The notes under the pieces: model-generated
What the model was told of the DNA's origin: nothing
Databases searched by the model: none
What the model saw: only the letters and a program-made list of their open reading frames with translations
Program-made: the position numbers and the translations under genes
Shown: piece after piece, positions 1-5,519 of the stretch
Numbering within the stretch: position 1 is the first letter of the stretch
Layout: each line of letters opens with the position of its first letter
Assembly: GCA_947302675.1 (NCBI GenBank)
Contig: CAMYWI010000026.1
Coordinates: 1 to 9,515, forward strand
Source of the DNA: an uncultured Selenomonadales bacterium
GTDB taxonomy: Bacteria; Bacillota_C; Negativicutes; Selenomonadales; Selenomonadaceae
Length of the DNA stretch: 9,515 nt
Direction of reading: 5' to 3'

Positions 1-266
1 GTCCGCTGATTGATAAACTTTCCGGAGCAATTACAAGCGCGATGGTTGGTTATACCGCTGTTTGGGTCGGCATGGTTTCAGGTGCAACTGCCGATTCGAT
101 TTCCCCCGAAGGCATTTTCAATTACAAGCTCATAATGTTCTCGGCTCCTATCGACTTAATCATACTGGGCGGTTTGTTGTATTATTCCAAAGTCAAACTC
201 ACTGAACAAGAACACGAACGCATTGTTAAAGAGCTTGAAACTAAATGGTCAGAAATGAATAAGTGA
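1..266 (+). CDS. C-terminal end of a GPH-type (sugar:cation symporter) MFS permease, 5'-truncated by the window
   Basis: The reading frame is open from base 3 and runs to a TGA at 264-266, so about 87 C-terminal residues are visible and the true start lies to the left. The piece reads as a membrane permease end: a Gly/Ala-rich helix beginning with PLIDKLSGAITSAMVGY, a second hydrophobic helix (LIMFSAPIDLIILGGLLYY), then a charged cytoplasmic tail with KVKLTEQEHERIVKELE. An 'LTEEEH..I..EL' tail after the last helix is typical of glycoside-pentoside-hexuronide:cation symporters of the major facilitator superfamily. The substrate cannot be told from this fragment. ftsY follows 18 bases after the stop on the same strand, so read-through transcription is possible. 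The family call is moderately sure; that it is a membrane transporter is more secure. Confidence 0.66.
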   Translation, partial: PLIDKLSGAITSAMVGYTAVWVGMVSGATADSISPEGIFNYKLIMFSAPIDLIILGGLLYYSKVKLTEQEHERIVKELETKWSEMNK

Positions 267-284
267 TTTTGAGGAGGTTTTAGC

Positions 285-1196
285 ATGGGATTTTTCGATA
301 GACTGAAAGCGGGCTTGACTAAAACCCGCGAGAAATTTATTGACAAGATTGACGAAATACTTCACGGCTCGAAAAAAATCGACGACGAACTTTTGGACGA
401 GCTGGAAGAAACTTTGATAACAAGTGATGTCGGCATGGCGACGACGGAAAAATTGATTGAGGGCTTGCGCAAGGGTGTTCGCCGCGCCGAGATAAATTCG
501 CCCGCCGACGTGAAAAATTTTTTGTCGAATCAAATCCGCGAGATACTCACGGAGGAGGAAGGCACCTTCGACTACGTTTCGCCGCCGCGCGTGATTCTGA
601 TGATAGGCGTCAACGGCGCGGGCAAGACGACGACAATCGGCAAGCTCGCCGCTTACTACAAGGCGCAGGGTAAAAAAGTCATGATGGCGGCGGCTGATAC
701 CTTCCGCGCGGGCGCGATTGATCAGTTGGAAATTTGGGCGGAGCGTACAGGCTCGGCGTTCGTAAAACATTCCGAAGGCTCCAACCCGTCAAGCGTTGCC
801 CTCGACGCCGCGAGATCTGCCGTCGCGCAGAAAATGGACGTGCTCCTTGTCGACACGGCGGGGCGTCTTCAAAACAAATATAATCTTATGGAAGAGCTGA
901 AAAAAATCAACCGCATACTCGGCAAGGGCATTAAAGGTGCGCCGCACGAAGTCTTACTTGTCCTCGACGCCACGACCGGTCAAAACGCGCTCCGCCAAGC
1001 CGAATTGTTTTCACAGACGTCGGGCATAACGGGCATAGTCCTAACAAAACTCGACGGCACGGCAAAGGGCGGAATGATTATCGGGATAAAGGAGCAGCTC
1101 AACATTCCTGTAAAGTGGGTCGGCGTGGGCGAGCGGCTTGACGATTTGCGCCCGTTCAACGCGAAAGAATTTGCCGACGCGTTATTTGGACTTTAA
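285..1196 (+). CDS. ftsY: FtsY, signal recognition particle receptor GTPase
   Basis: This 303-residue protein is the bacterial SRP receptor, which docks SRP-bound ribosomes at the inner membrane and hydrolyses GTP together with Ffh. It is an NG-domain protein. The helical N domain covers about residues 1-95. The G domain carries the P-loop GVNGAGKT (108-115), DTFRAGA (138-144), DTAGR (190-194), TKLDGTAKGG (254-263) and the closing GVGERLDDLRPF (280-291). There is almost no acidic A domain, so it is a short form like those of many Firmicutes and unlike the long E. coli protein; the N-terminal helix MGFFDRLKAGLTKTR probably contacts the membrane. The ATG at 285 is chosen because a GAGGAGGT Shine-Dalgarno lies at 271-278, six bases upstream. 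All key GTPase motifs are intact. The stop overlaps the convergent pagL-like gene. Confidence 0.97.
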   Translation: MGFFDRLKAGLTKTREKFIDKIDEILHGSKKIDDELLDELEETLITSDVGMATTEKLIEGLRKGVRRAEINSPADVKNFLSNQIREILTEEEGTFDYVSPPRVILMIGVNGAGKTTTIGKLAAYYKAQGKKVMMAAADTFRAGAIDQLEIWAERTGSAFVKHSEGSNPSSVALDAARSAVAQKMDVLLVDTAGRLQNKYNLMEELKKINRILGKGIKGAPHEVLLVLDATTGQNALRQAELFSQTSGITGIVLTKLDGTAKGGMIIGIKEQLNIPVKWVGVGERLDDLRPFNAKEFADALFGL

Positions 1197-1777
1197 AAGT
1201 TGTGCGTGTAGCCGACGGAAAAGCCAATCGTGTTGTAGCCGGGATTGTGACTGCGCAAGCCGTTTGAAAAGTGACTGATCGAGTAACCGAGACTGAATGA
1301 ATCTTCGGCGGTGGCTTGCCAAGTCAAGCGCGGACCCAGTCGCCATAAAAAACCGTAGGCGCGACCGTCGTAGGGGTGCGCTTTGTTGTAAAACATGAGC
1401 GAGCCGGTGAAATCCAACGAGCCGTCCAACTTGCCCGAAATGTTTTTATTCCAACGCAACATGAACGCGGGACCAAGCCCGACGCCTTGACTGTCATGAT
1501 GAACGCCGCCGTCCTTGCGCGGATTCGTATAGCCCAGTGCTCGCGTGAAGGTCAGCCCGCGCCAATAACTCATCGCGCCGCTGTCGGTGACCTTCTCAAA
1601 AAAATGCACGTTGTAATTGGTGACGTTGCGCTGACTGAACCGCCGCCCTTCCAAATATTCAAACTGAATTTCGTTGGCGTCTTCATAAATTTTTTTATCC
1701 GGCTCGGAAATTTCTTCGGCACTCGCGACGCTCATCGACGCTAAAAAAATCGCAAGCATTGACAAAATTTTTTTCAT
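1193..1777 (-). CDS. PagL-like lipid A 3-O-deacylase (acyloxyacyl hydrolase family), outer-membrane beta-barrel
   Basis: The 194-residue product begins with a clear signal peptide (MKKILSMLAIFLASMSVASA, cleavage likely after residue 20) and ends in aromatic-rich beta strands with a terminal Phe, as expected for a BAM-assembled barrel. Near the C-terminus SISHFSNGLRSHNPGYNTIG (167-185 region) matches the HxSN...NPG signature of PagL and acyloxyacyl hydrolases; H169 and S171 would be the catalytic His and Ser. The expected acidic third residue about a dozen positions later is not obvious (Asn/Thr instead), so activity is not guaranteed. By family it would remove the 3-O acyl chain of lipid A in the outer leaflet. 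A GGAGG Shine-Dalgarno lies at 1785-1789, seven bases before the ATG at 1777. The gene is convergent to ftsY and divergent from surE. Presence of this family implies an outer membrane. An unrelated small barrel protein is the main alternative. Confidence 0.8.
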   Translation of the reverse strand: MKKILSMLAIFLASMSVASAEEISEPDKKIYEDANEIQFEYLEGRRFSQRNVTNYNVHFFEKVTDSGAMSYWRGLTFTRALGYTNPRKDGGVHHDSQGVGLGPAFMLRWNKNISGKLDGSLDFTGSLMFYNKAHPYDGRAYGFLWRLGPRLTWQATAEDSFSLGYSISHFSNGLRSHNPGYNTIGFSVGYTHNF

Positions 1778-1804
1778 AACGTTGCCTCCAAAAATTTTTC
1801 TGCC

Positions 1805-1833
1805 AATTTATCACAGCGAAAAATTTTTAGCAA
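1805..1833 (-). promoter_or_regulatory. Candidate sigma-70 promoter for the pagL-like gene
   Basis: Read on the minus strand, TTGCTA (1833-1828) and TAAATT (1810-1805) are separated by 17 bases and precede the gene's ATG by about 28 bases. Both boxes are partial matches to consensus, in a short AT-rich divergent region of about 78 bases, so chance is a real possibility. No second clear promoter for surE was found on the other strand. Confidence 0.3.
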
Positions 1834-1843
1834 GGCAACTCAC

Positions 1844-1850
1844 GAGGTGA
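1844..1850 (+). promoter_or_regulatory. Shine-Dalgarno that decides the surE start (TTG)
   Basis: GAGGTGA sits five bases before a TTG at 1856. An in-frame GTG at 1847 lies inside this Shine-Dalgarno and has no ribosome binding site of its own. Starting at TTG gives MKVLLTNDDG, the exact conserved N-terminus of SurE, whereas the GTG would add three residues with no family support. Confidence 0.8.
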
Positions 1851-1855
1851 TAACT

Positions 1856-2608
1856 TTGAAAGTTTTATTGACAAATGACGACGGGATAAAGGGCGAGGGG
1901 CTTTGGTCGTTAGCTCATGCGCTAAAGGCTCGCGGCTTTGAAGTGACGATTGCCGCGCCGTCGAATCAGCAAAGCGGCATGTCGCACGCGCTCAGTCTCA
2001 TGCGCGAGATTGAATACAGCCGTTTCGACAATCCCGACTTCGAGGCGTGGTTCTTTGAAGGCACGCCAACAGATAGCGAGAAAAAATATCATGAGGGCAT
2101 GAGTGACAAAAAAATCGACGAGATTATCACCGGCATAAACGACGGCTCCAACCTCGCGACCGATGTTTTGTACTCGGGAACGGTCGGCGCGGCTCTCGAA
2201 GGTTTTCTGCATAAAATTCCGTCGCTTGCCGTTTCGCGCGATAAAAATTCCGAGCTGACCTTCGACGAAACCGCGACTGCAACCGTTGATTATCTGGAAA
2301 AAATTTTGAAACTCAAGCGCGAGCCTTTCCTCCACAACGTCAACTTTCCAAAAAAATTCCGCGCAGGCAAGGCGGAGTTCATGGGCACGCGGCTTGGTCA
2401 CAGGGATTATATCAACGCCTTCACCAGCTGCACCGACGACACGGGGCGCGCCTATTTCAAGATTGGCGGCACGATTTGCGACCTCGACGACAGCGAGGGC
2501 ACCGATATTCACGCGGTCAATCAAGGCTTTGTCTCCGTGACGCCGCTCCATTGTGACACCGCCGACTACGACGAGATTGTTGCTCTACGCAAAATTTTCA
2601 GGGGATAA
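1856..2608 (+). CDS. surE: SurE, 5'/3'-nucleotidase (survival protein)
   Basis: SurE is a metal-dependent phosphatase that removes phosphate from nucleoside monophosphates in the cytoplasm and has been linked to stationary-phase survival. From the TTG start the protein is 250 residues, normal for the family. The metal-site residues fall where expected: D8 and D9 in LLTNDDG, S40 in SNQQSG and N95 in TGINDGSN. These match the D8/D9/S39/N95 pattern known for the family. The core DVLYSGTVGAALEG follows directly. The usual SGTPADCV segment is changed to EGTPTDSEKKYHEG, a modest departure. It is the first gene of an apparent operon: the next ORF starts two bases after the stop. Assignment is secure; only the start codon is a judgement. 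Confidence 0.94.
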   Translation: MKVLLTNDDGIKGEGLWSLAHALKARGFEVTIAAPSNQQSGMSHALSLMREIEYSRFDNPDFEAWFFEGTPTDSEKKYHEGMSDKKIDEIITGINDGSNLATDVLYSGTVGAALEGFLHKIPSLAVSRDKNSELTFDETATATVDYLEKILKLKREPFLHNVNFPKKFRAGKAEFMGTRLGHRDYINAFTSCTDDTGRAYFKIGGTICDLDDSEGTDIHAVNQGFVSVTPLHCDTADYDEIVALRKIFRG

Positions 2609-2610
2609 AT

Positions 2611-3786
2611 ATGGACGACTATACTTGGAGAAGGCGGCTCAACGAACGGCGCAGGCGTCGCGAGCGCGAGCGTTTGTTTGTTGCAATTTTTTTCTTGATG
2701 ATATTTGGCGGGATATTTTTATATTTCTCGGTCTACACGAAGACGCCCGAATACGCGATGCGCGAAATGGTCGAGGCGTTCAGGGCGGGCGACGCGCAAA
2801 CTTTCCGCCGCCACTTGGATTTGAATTCGATAACCGCCAAAGCCTACGACGATTTGACGAGCGATTTATTTAAGTACGACACGCAACTAACCGACCGCGA
2901 GCGGAGTCTCTTTGAAAATTTTTACGTGCTGATTCGGCGGCAGATGACGGGCGGCGCGGTCAAGGTCATCAACACTTATCTTGACACGGGCGAATGGACT
3001 TTGCCTGGTGGGATTTTAAAGGGGCGGCAGCTCGGCATTGACTTTGACATTTTGCTTGACCGCAGTTTGATTCGGCACACGTCGCTGATTGAGCTTGAGC
3101 GCGTCGAAATTCAAGACAACATTGCGACGGCGACTTTCAGCATTGTTGAAGATTATACACAAGTTCCATTCGAGTTGAAGGTTACACTCCGAGACTTGGC
3201 GAACGACAGCTTTAACGTCGGCGGCAAGGACTTTGAGATTTTCGGGCGCAAGTTCAAGTTTCCAGGCTTAAGTTTCAACACGGGCGGGAGCGATTGGAAG
3301 ATTGTCAGCGTGGATAACTATCGCGAGTATCTGGACGCGGTGTCGCCGATTTTGCGGCAGAATTTAGCGGAGTACATTGACAACACGGCGGAGATTGTCT
3401 ATCGCTACAACGCGGCGTTCGAGGAGGAGCAGGACGTTTTCATAACATTGCAACGGTCGCCAGTCGGAATCATGACGGCGAGTCAGCGCACGGAAGTTTC
3501 CAACTACATCACGAACACGATAATCCCGTTGCTTGAAAGTCGACAGGCGGAGCTTGACCAAGTGCCGATACCGAAGGGCGCGGAATTTTTGGCGAGCCTG
3601 CGGCAAGAGTCGACGCACGTCACAATTTTGGCGTGGCAGTCTTACATCAAAGGGATAACGGAAAACAGCGCGGCTGATTTGGACACGGCGGCGAGTTTAC
3701 ATAAGCAGGAGCTTGTATTTGACCAGCGGATTGAAGAAATTATTCACAGCTCGGCGGTCGCGCGGAACTTGCCAGAACTTCCATAG
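2611..3786 (+). CDS. Single-pass membrane protein of unknown function between surE and pgeF
   Basis: I do not recognise a named family with confidence. The 391-residue product starts with a very basic cytoplasmic stretch (RRRLNERRRRRERER, residues 7-21), then one transmembrane helix (about 22-44, LFVAIFFLMIFGGIFLYFSV), so most of the protein should lie outside the cytoplasm. Just after the helix comes TPEYAMREMVEAFRAGDAQTFRRHLDLNSI, which resembles the start of DUF2939-like and other periplasmic NTF2-like regions ('Y.L.....A...GD...F..Y.D'). The rest is a mix of strands and helices without catalytic motifs or cysteine pairs that I can identify. The ATG at 2611 follows the surE stop by two bases with AGGGG just upstream, and its own TAG is embedded in the pgeF ribosome binding region, so all three genes are probably co-transcribed and translationally linked. 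An envelope role is an inference from topology only. Confidence 0.72.
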   Translation: MDDYTWRRRLNERRRRRERERLFVAIFFLMIFGGIFLYFSVYTKTPEYAMREMVEAFRAGDAQTFRRHLDLNSITAKAYDDLTSDLFKYDTQLTDRERSLFENFYVLIRRQMTGGAVKVINTYLDTGEWTLPGGILKGRQLGIDFDILLDRSLIRHTSLIELERVEIQDNIATATFSIVEDYTQVPFELKVTLRDLANDSFNVGGKDFEIFGRKFKFPGLSFNTGGSDWKIVSVDNYREYLDAVSPILRQNLAEYIDNTAEIVYRYNAAFEEEQDVFITLQRSPVGIMTASQRTEVSNYITNTIIPLLESRQAELDQVPIPKGAEFLASLRQESTHVTILAWQSYIKGITENSAADLDTAASLHKQELVFDQRIEEIIHSSAVARNLPELP

Positions 3787-3799
3787 GAGGAGATTTTTT

Positions 3800-4633
3800 A
3801 TGAGCTATTTTTTGAGACGCACGGAAAATAATCTTTGGCACGGGAAGTTTTCAACGTTCCCAGAAGATTTGGTTACTCATGCCGTTTCGACGCGGCTCGG
3901 CGGAGTGAGCAAGCCGCCCTTCGACAGTTTGAACCTTGCACTTCACGTCGGCGACGAGCCGGCTGACGTTCTTGCCAATCGTAAAAAATTTGTCGGCTCG
4001 CTCGGCTTTGGTCTTAATGATATTGTCACGCCCAATCAAGTTCACGGCGATAAAATTTTTCGCGTCGATGAGAATTATCGCGGTTGCGGCTGCGCGAATT
4101 ATGCTGATTCAATTCCTGAAACCGACGCGCTTATAACTGACACGCCCGAATTGCCGCTCATGCTCTGCTTTGCCGATTGCGTCCCGATTTTTTTTGTCGA
4201 CGTTGAAAACTGCGCGGTCGGCTTGGCGCACGGCGGTTGGAAGGGCACGCTAAAAAAAATTGCCGCGAAGACTCTCGGCAAAATGACTTTGGAGTTCGGT
4301 ACGCGCCCTAAAAATTGTCTGGTCGGGATTGCGCCGTCAATCGGTCCTTGCTGTTATGAAGTCGGCGGCGCCGTTATTGAGGCTTGCAAAAAATCTTTCC
4401 CAGAAAATTACGACGAGCTTTTGATTGAGCGCGACGGCAAAATTTTTCTTGACCTGTGGCGGGCGAATGTCCTTCAGCTTTTGGAAGTCGGTATGCCCGA
4501 AGAAAATATCGACGTCGCGGGCAAGTGCACTTGCTGTGAAAGTTCGTGGTATTTTTCCTATCGCGCCGCGCAGAAAAATCATCTCGACCGCACGGGACGT
4601 ATCGCCGCGCTTATCGCGCTCAAAAAAAATTAA
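3800..4633 (+). CDS. pgeF: YfiH/PgeF family multicopper-laccase-domain protein (peptidoglycan editing factor)
   Basis: The 277-residue product belongs to the YfiH/PgeF family (formerly 'polyphenol oxidase' or laccase domain). In E. coli the homologue removes wrongly incorporated L-Ser from the peptidoglycan precursor UDP-MurNAc; other members act as purine nucleoside phosphorylase or adenosine deaminase, so the exact activity is open. The zinc-site triad is present: H82 in NQVHGDK, C127 in FADCVPI and H144 in LAHGGWKGT. The family signatures STRLGGVS (30-37), TDALIT (108-113), GPCCYEVG (182-189) and the C-terminal KCTCC (242-246) are also present. The start ATG at 3800 is picked because AGGAGGAG at 3785-3792 lies seven bases upstream; longer frames would begin inside the previous gene. 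It is the last gene of the surE operon and is followed at once by a strong terminator. Confidence 0.93.
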   Translation: MSYFLRRTENNLWHGKFSTFPEDLVTHAVSTRLGGVSKPPFDSLNLALHVGDEPADVLANRKKFVGSLGFGLNDIVTPNQVHGDKIFRVDENYRGCGCANYADSIPETDALITDTPELPLMLCFADCVPIFFVDVENCAVGLAHGGWKGTLKKIAAKTLGKMTLEFGTRPKNCLVGIAPSIGPCCYEVGGAVIEACKKSFPENYDELLIERDGKIFLDLWRANVLQLLEVGMPEENIDVAGKCTCCESSWYFSYRAAQKNHLDRTGRIAALIALKKN

Positions 4634-4651
4634 CTGCGTGAAGTATAGCGC

Positions 4652-4696
4652 AACCCCCGAGAGTCTGCTACCAACAGATCGTCTCGGGGGTTTTGC
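4652..4696 (+). terminator. Rho-independent terminator T1 of the surE-pgeF operon (member of a local repeat family)
   Basis: CCCCCGAGA (4654-4662) pairs with TCTCGGGGG (4682-4690), extended by AA/TT, with an inner TCTG/CAGA stem (4664-4667 with 4675-4678) and a T run after it. The same hairpin type, with the same upstream 'tatagcgcaa' and downstream 'gctttgtga', recurs at 5160 and 5542 and in decayed form near 4798. So pgeF appears to use a terminator belonging to the repeat array. Confidence 0.9.
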
Positions 4697-4745
4697 TTTG
4701 TGATAACGATGGACAATGTGATTTGTTTTGTAAAACTTTTTGCGC

Positions 4746-4772
4746 AGAATCCTTTTCGAGGATAACGATTGA
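4746..4772 (+). pseudogene. Remnant of a third copy of the small peptide ORF
   Basis: Codons read RILFEDND then TGA, matching the last residues of the two intact peptides (KSFFQDND and KSLFEDND), with the same following bases 'actgcg'. In frame upstream there is a stop at 4731, and a 'ttgtaaaa' like the promoter -10 region of the intact units sits only about 20 bases away, so the leader and most of the ORF have been deleted. Confidence 0.7.
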
Positions 4773-4797
4773 GCAATAACTGCGCTGATATAGCGCA

Positions 4798-4828
4798 ACC
4801 CCCAACTAATGCTGAAAGTTTTGCTTTA
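4798..4828 (+). other. Decayed terminator T2
   Basis: It keeps the 'tatagcgcaaccccca' lead-in and the 'ttttgcttt' end of its sister terminators, but the GGGGG arm is gone. Only a weak AACT/AGTT pairing is left, so it is unlikely to terminate efficiently. It belongs to the same degenerate unit as the ORF remnant at 4746. Confidence 0.6.
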
Positions 4829-4863
4829 TGTTTTGGTCATCATAAACTGCCGCGCAGATTTTT

Positions 4864-4920
4864 TCAAGCGTCGAAGTCTATTTCGGGCAAATTTTCTATA
4901 CTGTCCGGAGTTTTTAGGCT
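4864..4920 (-). pseudogene. Duplicated 3' tail of the RM gene, copy A (diverged)
   Basis: On the minus strand it reads SLKTPDSIENLPEIDFDA followed by TGA, against SLKTLDIVENLPEIDFDA in the intact RM enzyme: three substitutions in 18 residues. No methyltransferase or helicase sequence accompanies it, so it is a fragment. Similarity fades near 4935. Confidence 0.85.
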
Positions 4921-4927
4921 TGTCGCA

Positions 4928-4956
4928 TTGAAATTCCTATTGCTTAGTTGTAAAAT
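4928..4956 (+). promoter_or_regulatory. Sigma-70 promoter for peptide ORF A
   Basis: TTGAAA (4928-4933), a 17-base spacer and TAAAAT (4951-4956) are near consensus. The same boxes with the same spacer length but different spacer sequence precede ORF B. The expected transcript starts near 4963, giving a leader of about 50 bases. The -35 box lies at the edge of the duplicated RM tail. Confidence 0.75.
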
Positions 4957-4973
4957 TCGCCTGTCGTTATCCG

Positions 4974-5006
4974 ACCCCAAAGCAGTAGTTCCGGGCAAGG
5001 GGGTGA
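4974..5006 (+). promoter_or_regulatory. Leader element A: strong Shine-Dalgarno with possible anti-Shine-Dalgarno
   Basis: AAGGGGGTGA (4997-5006) lies five bases before the GTG start of ORF A. ACCCC at 4974-4978 can pair with GGGGT at 5000-5004 and so hide the site in a short hairpin. The leader is almost identical to that of unit B (only one difference in about 50 bases), although the ORFs they precede have diverged. The pairing is inferred, not demonstrated. Confidence 0.5.
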
Positions 5007-5011
5007 TAGCG

Positions 5012-5134
5012 GTGAAGAAACCCCGTAAGCGCGTGAAAAAGCGCGTAAAAAAGCTCGTAAAGAGAATCGTTGAGGGCGTCATTGTACGCGCAATATACGA
5101 CTGGTTCAAATCCTTTTTTCAGGATAACGATTGA
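5012..5134 (+). CDS. Small very basic amphipathic peptide A (40 aa), possible type I toxin or membrane-active peptide
   Basis: I do not recognise the family. The GTG at 5012 is chosen because of the Shine-Dalgarno AAGGGGGTGA five bases upstream and the promoter at 4928; longer readings would cross the promoter. The peptide starts MKKPRKRVKKRVKKLVKR and ends AIYDWFKSFFQDND. It has 14 Lys/Arg against 4 Asp/Glu (net about +10). Hydrophobic residues recur every three to four positions (V8, V12, L15/V16, I19/V20, V23/I24, I28, W31/F32, F35/F36), giving one continuous amphipathic helix. It is a paralogue of the 33-residue peptide B: the C-terminal 24 residues align, mostly with conservative changes, while the basic N-terminus is longer. 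It is followed by terminator T3 and faced by a minus-strand promoter. It could be a type I toxin, a PSM-like or leaderless bacteriocin-like peptide, or a small regulatory protein. Confidence 0.68.
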   Translation: MKKPRKRVKKRVKKLVKRIVEGVIVRAIYDWFKSFFQDND

Positions 5135-5136
5135 AC

Positions 5137-5240
5137 CACAACTGCGTGGAGTATAGCGCAACCCCCGATAGCCTGTGTCCAGCAGACTGTCGGGGGTTTT
5201 TGCTTTGTGATAGCGATGAAGATTAACCCGTAATAATCTC
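5137..5240 (-). ncRNA. Predicted antisense RNA opposing peptide ORF A
   Basis: Predicted from the minus-strand promoter at 5247-5274, with a start near 5240. The transcript would be complementary to the 3' untranslated region and terminator of ORF A. The left end is a guess: the reverse of the T3 hairpin is not followed by a U run, so the RNA may continue into the ORF. Confidence 0.35.
5160..5202 (+). terminator. Terminator T3 of peptide ORF A
   Basis: CCCCCGATAG (5162-5171) pairs with CTGTCGGGGG (5187-5196) through one U-G pair, followed by an inner CTG/CAG stem and a T run (5197-5201). Compared with T1 and T4 the paired positions next to the C5/G5 block differ but stay paired. Confidence 0.9.
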
Positions 5241-5246
5241 ACGCAT

Positions 5247-5274
5247 ATTATATCAGCCGCGCAGATTTTTTCAA
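5247..5274 (-). promoter_or_regulatory. Minus-strand promoter facing peptide ORF A
   Basis: Read on the minus strand: TTGAAA (5274-5269), 16 bases, then TATAAT (5252-5247) with the TG of an extended -10 (TGATATAAT). The -35 box overlaps the stop codon of RM tail copy B. The identical boxes at the identical distance recur at 5629-5656, although 5 of the 16 spacer bases differ. Confidence 0.65.
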
Positions 5275-5321
5275 GCGTCGAAGTCGATTTCGGGCAAATT
5301 TTCTACGATGTCCAGAGTTTT
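5271..5321 (-). pseudogene. Duplicated 3' tail of the RM gene, copy B
   Basis: The minus strand reads KTLDIVENLPEIDFDA and TGA, identical at the protein level to the last 16 residues of the intact enzyme and closer to it than copy A. Similarity ends abruptly after 5321. It is a fragment produced by tandem duplication. Confidence 0.9.
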
Positions 5322-5331
5322 CGCTTGTCAG

Positions 5332-5360
5332 TTGAAAATTTTTGTTCAGCGTTGTAAAAT
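5332..5360 (+). promoter_or_regulatory. Sigma-70 promoter for peptide ORF B
   Basis: TTGAAA (5332-5337) and TAAAAT (5355-5360) are separated by 17 bases, the same arrangement as at 4928. The transcript should start near 5367, about 49 bases before the ATG of ORF B. Confidence 0.78.
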
Positions 5361-5377
5361 TCGCCTGTCGTTGTCCG

Positions 5378-5410
5378 ACCCCAAAGCAGTAGTTCCGGGC
5401 AAGGGGGTGA
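5378..5410 (+). promoter_or_regulatory. Leader element B: strong Shine-Dalgarno with possible anti-Shine-Dalgarno
   Basis: AAGGGGGTGA (5401-5410) is five bases before the ATG at 5416. ACCCC at 5378-5382 can pair with GGGGT at 5404-5408. The ACCCCC in the 5' arm of the downstream terminator could also reach the same site. The leader is nearly identical to element A. Confidence 0.5.
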
Positions 5411-5415
5411 GAACG

Positions 5416-5517
5416 ATGTTAAAGGTAATCCTCGAAGTACTTAAGAAAATCGTTGAGAGCATTATCAAACGCTCAATATACGACTGGTTCAAATCCTTAT
5501 TTGAGGACAACGATTGA
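5416..5517 (+). CDS. Small amphipathic peptide B (33 aa), paralogue of peptide A
   Basis: Family not recognised. The ATG start has an ideal Shine-Dalgarno five bases upstream and a near-consensus promoter. The peptide begins MLKVILEVLKKIVESIIKR and ends SIYDWFKSLFEDND. Hydrophobic pairs fall at 4/5, 8/9, 12/13, 16/17, 21, 24/25 and 28/29, the pattern of a single amphipathic helix. Six basic and six acidic residues make it about neutral, in contrast to peptide A at about +10. Over the shared C-terminal 24 residues most replacements are conservative (R/K, V/I, G/S, A/S, F/L, Q/E), which suggests selection on a peptide rather than a non-coding repeat. The gene is bounded by terminator T4 and a facing minus-strand promoter. 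A type I toxin is the favoured guess from the layout; PSM-like or bacteriocin-like peptide are alternatives. Confidence 0.72.
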   Translation: MLKVILEVLKKIVESIIKRSIYDWFKSLFEDND

Positions 5518-5519
5518 AC

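Noticed and set aside
249..770. Minus-strand open frame of 173 codons opposite ftsY
   Set aside because: Shadow frame of a strongly conserved GTPase gene; no start signal or family resemblance.
1741..1830. Repeated AAAATTTTT-like tracts around the pagL-surE intergenic region
   Set aside because: The same tracts are frequent inside coding regions throughout the window (Lys-Ile-Phe codons AAA ATT TTT), so they fit codon use rather than a specific site.
4839..4867. Idea that the decayed peptide unit also lost its antisense promoter, as a paired decay
   Set aside because: TTGAAA is intact and a TATGAT lies at 17 bases, so a weaker promoter may remain; loss is not shown.
4769..5011. Longer reading of peptide ORF A from an ATG at 4769, and similarly of ORF B from 5308
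   Set aside because: These starts lie upstream of the promoters and run through the duplicated RM tail; the conserved Shine-Dalgarno sites point to 5012 and 5416.
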